Below the pieces are notes generated by a model, which was not told the origin of the DNA, made no database searches, and worked only from the letters and a program-made list of their open reading frames with translations. From NCBI GenBank assembly GCA_017883215.1, contig JADGOA010000145.1:1-8742 (forward strand): a stretch of DNA of 8,742 nt, in the 5' to 3' direction. Of this stretch, positions 6,302-8,742 are shown piece after piece (position 1 is the stretch's first letter; every line of letters starts with the position of its first letter). The position numbers and the translations under genes were made by a program. Origin of the DNA: Thermoanaerobaculia bacterium. Its GTDB lineage: Bacteria > Acidobacteriota > Thermoanaerobaculia > Gp7-AA8.

Positions 6302-8479
6302 TCAGGCGATAGCGTGGCGGCTGATGTTGTACTTCCGCTCGACCTGCAGCACGCCGTCGAGGCTGCCGATGGTTCGCGTCACCCGCTCGAGGTGCTTGAG
6401 GTCCGCAATCTCCAGAACGAGATCTGTGGTCGCCTTTCCCTCGCTGCTGCGGCTCTCCATCTGCCGGATGTTCGTCTTCAGGTTGGAGATGGCGGAGATC
6501 ACTCGGGCCAGGATTCCCTGCCGGTCGTCCATCACGACCTCGAGCTCGACCTGGTATTGCGGCGACTGGCGCTGGTCGGCCCATTCGACCTCGATCTCCC
6601 GATCGGGGTTGAACATCAGGTTCTTGATATTCGGACAGTTGGCGCTGTGGACGGCGACGCCTTTGCCACGAGTGATGTAGCCGACGATGGCCTCCCCGGG
6701 CAGCGGATTGCAGCACTTCGCGAGGTAGGTCATCAGGTCGTCGTAGCCCTTGACCTTGATCGTCGCCGACGACCCGAATGGGAAGATCCGCCGGACGGCC
6801 TGCTGAATCGGACCGGGCGGCTCGTGTGGCTTCTCCTTGTCGTTATCGGCAGCGAAGCGCTCGACGAGGTTGCGGGGCGAGACCTTGCCGTAGCCGACGT
6901 CGGCATACAGGTCGTCGAGTTTTGCCAGCCCGTATTCCGAAAGGACGCCGTCGAGCGCGTTTTCGGCGACCAGCTTCCGCCACTGTACCCGGTAGCGTTT
7001 CGCTTCGCGCTCGACGAGCTTCCGGCCGAGCTCGATGGAGCGGTTCTTCTGCTCGCCATTGAGCCAGTGCCGGATCTTGTGCGCCGCACGGGAGGTGGCG
7101 ACCATGCTCAGCCACTCGCGGCTGGGCGTCTGGGTCGCGCCGGTGAGGATCTCGACGATGTCGCCGTTGCGCAGCGGCGTGCGCAAGGCCATGAGCTTGC
7201 CGTTGACGCGCGCGCCGACGCAGCGGTGGCCGACGTCGGTGTGAATCCGGTAGGCGAAATCGAGCGGCGTCGCTCCGCGGGGAAACGCGAACACATCGCC
7301 CTTGGGGGTGAATGTGTAGACCTCGTCCGGATAGAGATCGATTTTCAGCGAGTTCAGGAAAACGCGCGGATCCTTGATCTCCTGCTGCCATTCCACGAGC
7401 TGCCTCAGCCAGAGGAAGCTCTTGTCATCTGGATGGGCCCCCACCCGCCCTTCCTTGTACTTCCAGTGCGCTGCGATGCCCTGTTCGGCGATCAGGTCCA
7501 TCTCCCGCGTGCGGATCTGCACCTCGAATGGCTGGCCCTTCTCCGCGACCACGGTCGTATGGAGCGACTGGTAGAAATTCGGTTTCGGCATGGCGATGTA
7601 GTCCTTGATCCGTCCGGGGACGGGGCGCCACATCTGATGGATGATGCCGAGACACGCGTAGCAGTCCTTGACCGAGGTGGTGATGATGCGGAAGGCAAGG
7701 TAGTCGTACAGCTGGCCGATATCGATCTCCTGCCGGCGAAGCTTCGACCAGATCGAATGCATCGACTTGACCCGGCCGTAGACGTCGCCGGCGATCTCGT
7801 TGTCGCTCAATTTGCTGTCGAGCGTCTCCTTGATCCGGTCGACCACGTCGCCTGACACTGCCAGCTTCTCGCTCACGGCCTTGCTGAGCTCGTCGTACTC
7901 GCGCGGGTGCAGGTGTCGGAAGGAGAGGTCCTCGAGCTCGTGCTTTACGCGCCCCATGCCGAGGCGATTGGCGATCGGCGCGTAGATCTCCATCGTCTCT
8001 TTCGCCACGGCCACACGGCGTTCCTCGGGGAGGTACTGCAGCGTCCGCATGTTGTGGAGGCGGTCGGCGAGCTTGACGAGCACGACCCGCAGGTCCGAGA
8101 CCATGGCCAGCAGCATCTTCCGGAACGTCTCGGCCTGTTGTTCTTCCCTCGAGACGAAGTTGTACTTCGAAATCTTCGTCACCCCGTCGACGAGCTCGGC
8201 CACGTCTTCGCCGAACATCCGCTGCAGCGTTTCCTTGGTGGTGAGAGTGTCCTCGAGCACGTCGTGAAGCAGTCCCACGGCGATGGAGGTCTCGTCGAGA
8301 CGCATCTCGGAGAGGATGTAAGCGACGTTGAGCGGATGGACGAGGTACGGCTCACCGGAGCTGCGAACCTGCCCACGGTGCTCGCGGGCAGAGAAGATGT
8401 AGGCCTTCTGCAGCAACTCCTCATCGAAGTCGGGCTTGTAACTCTCGACCTTGTCGAGGATGTCTTCGAAACGGATCAT
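6302..8479 (-). CDS. rel: Bifunctional (p)ppGpp synthetase/hydrolase Rel (RelA/SpoT family)
   Basis: This enzyme makes and degrades the alarmone (p)ppGpp in the stringent response, sensing starved ribosomes through its C-terminal half. The 725-residue product is full length. The HD hydrolase (about 25-195) keeps H48, the H72-D73 pair, E76-D77 and N143 within K-L-A-D-R-L-H-N-M. The synthetase (about 235-345) carries Y-D-Y-L-A-F-R-I, then R-I-K-D (290-293), and Y-Q-S-L-H-T-T. The R-x-K-D signature marks bifunctional Rel/SpoT enzymes; E. coli RelA has E-x-D-D. TGS follows (about 386-447), then a helical region, a zinc-finger-like segment with C589, C590, H611 and C615, and a C-terminal ACT domain (about 641-717). 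All active-site elements I can check are intact, so both activities are expected. The start M-I-R-F-E-D-I-L fits the family N-terminus; its ribosome site (AGGCGG) is weak. No convincing promoter was found upstream. Confidence 0.96.
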   Translation of the reverse strand: MIRFEDILDKVESYKPDFDEELLQKAYIFSAREHRGQVRSSGEPYLVHPLNVAYILSEMRLDETSIAVGLLHDVLEDTLTTKETLQRMFGEDVAELVDGVTKISKYNFVSREEQQAETFRKMLLAMVSDLRVVLVKLADRLHNMRTLQYLPEERRVAVAKETMEIYAPIANRLGMGRVKHELEDLSFRHLHPREYDELSKAVSEKLAVSGDVVDRIKETLDSKLSDNEIAGDVYGRVKSMHSIWSKLRRQEIDIGQLYDYLAFRIITTSVKDCYACLGIIHQMWRPVPGRIKDYIAMPKPNFYQSLHTTVVAEKGQPFEVQIRTREMDLIAEQGIAAHWKYKEGRVGAHPDDKSFLWLRQLVEWQQEIKDPRVFLNSLKIDLYPDEVYTFTPKGDVFAFPRGATPLDFAYRIHTDVGHRCVGARVNGKLMALRTPLRNGDIVEILTGATQTPSREWLSMVATSRAAHKIRHWLNGEQKNRSIELGRKLVEREAKRYRVQWRKLVAENALDGVLSEYGLAKLDDLYADVGYGKVSPRNLVERFAADNDKEKPHEPPGPIQQAVRRIFPFGSSATIKVKGYDDLMTYLAKCCNPLPGEAIVGYITRGKGVAVHSANCPNIKNLMFNPDREIEVEWADQRQSPQYQVELEVVMDDRQGILARVISAISNLKTNIRQMESRSSEGKATTDLVLEIADLKHLERVTRTIGSLDGVLQVERKYNISRHAIA

Positions 8480-8554
8480 CGCCGCCTATTGCAACAAGAG
8501 AGTCATCGTAGCAGCTTCCTTTGAGGGGGCGCGTGGTGGTTGGCCAGCCTTACC

Positions 8555-8666
8555 CAGTTACTCAGTTGCTCGGTTGCTCGGTTGCTCAGTTGGTTCGGCG
8601 TGGTCGGCGAATCTCGCCAACTGAGCAACTGAGCAACTGAGTAACTGAGTAACTGAATAACTCCGT
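8555..8666. repeat. Inverted array of 8-bp repeats upstream of rel
   Basis: The left part (8555-8594) is five tandem octamers of the type CAGTTGCT (variants CAGTTACT, CGGTTGCT, CAGTTGGT). After a spacer of about 23 nt (8594-8616) the right part carries the inverse unit AACTGAGC/AACTGAGT in four good copies (8619-8650) and decayed ones to 8666. The arms 8555-8593 and 8617-8655 pair along 39 nt with only three differences. All three become G-U wobbles in a plus-strand transcript and A-C mismatches in a minus-strand one. It lies 75 bp upstream of the rel start codon, so it could fall in the rel leader if the rel promoter is farther upstream. Confidence 0.9.
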
Positions 8667-8690
8667 AGCTCAGTCCGCCATCCCACCCCT

Positions 8691-8711
8691 ACTCGCCACT
8701 CGCTACTCCCT
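8691..8711. repeat. Short tandem heptamer array
   Basis: Three adjacent heptamers read ACTCGCC, ACTCGCT and ACTCCCT. On the other strand the unit resembles GCGAGT, sharing the GAGT core with the larger arrays nearby. No inverted partner is visible before the window ends. Three imperfect copies are weak evidence alone. Confidence 0.45.
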
Positions 8712-8742
8712 CGACAGTGGTGTGCCTCTTGCTCAGCAGCGG

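Larger units (their letters stand above)
8480..8742. other. Noncoding region upstream of rel
   Basis: No gene is supported in these 263 bp. The stretch next to rel (8480-8550) should hold its leader and perhaps promoter. The best -10 candidate on the minus strand is TACGAT (8510-8505), but no -35 stands at the right distance, so I do not call it. The rest is dominated by the inverted octamer array and a short heptamer array. One minus-strand frame is open for 17 codons from the right edge to a TAG at 8689-8691 and could be the tail of an upstream gene, but its last codons lie within the heptamer array and nothing in them is recognisable. Confidence 0.6.

Noticed and set aside
6293..7855. Long plus-strand open frame (520 codons) opposite rel
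   Set aside because: It is antisense to a full-length conserved Rel; the product is Asp/Leu/Val/Arg-rich with no family motif, as expected from GC-biased codon use.
8659..8735. tRNA-like start (TAGCTCAGT near 8665)
   Set aside because: No T-arm GGTTCGA-like sequence, no cloverleaf pairing and no acceptor-stem complement at the right distance; it is a decayed copy of the octamer unit.
8689..8742. Tail of an upstream minus-strand gene (17 open codons ending in TAG)
   Set aside because: Too short to judge, and its last codons fall within the heptamer array; no recognisable residues.

Overview
The window is a piece of a high-GC chromosome from a Gram-negative, two-membrane bacterium. The type IV pilus assembly genes (including an outer-membrane secretin), a candidate lipoprotein, and Ala/Thr/Pro-rich linkers in the pilus proteins would fit Acidobacteriota, perhaps Vicinamibacteria. 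That placement is inferred from gene style and memory of gene order, not from a search.

Layout. Positions 1-5720, minus strand, hold one tightly packed operon transcribed right to left: pilM, pilN, pilO, pilP, pilQ, then the first 65 codons of a candidate lipoprotein cut by the left edge. Junctions are 4-nt and 1-nt overlaps or gaps of 11, 35 and 45 bp, so the operon probably makes one message. PilM is the cytoplasmic actin-like ATPase, PilN and PilO are the bitopic inner-membrane pair, PilP bridges to the secretin, and PilQ is the outer-membrane channel. Positions 5721-5935 are a divergent regulatory region with two back-to-back sigma70-like promoters, one for pilM (minus) and one for rpmB (plus). 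rpmB (5936-6130), ribosomal protein L28 of the zinc-binding type, is a single-gene unit ending in a strong intrinsic terminator (6155-6199). Converging on it from the right is rel (6302-8479, minus), a full-length bifunctional (p)ppGpp synthetase/hydrolase.

The gaps on both sides of rel carry the least ordinary sequence. Downstream of rel, next to the rpmB terminator, four tandem 7-bp units face an inverted array of the same unit across a 24-nt spacer. A G3-N1 G-quadruplex motif then abuts the rel stop codon. Upstream of rel, five tandem 8-bp units face an inverted array across a 23-nt spacer. The two elements share an architecture and a GAGT-like core but differ in unit length. A third short heptamer array lies at 8691-8711.

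The coding content is conserved housekeeping and pilus machinery, and I see no new multi-gene system in it. The intergenic inverted repeat arrays, the quadruplex and the lipoprotein joined to the pil operon are the points worth a second look. No rRNA or tRNA gene, CRISPR array or transposase is visible.
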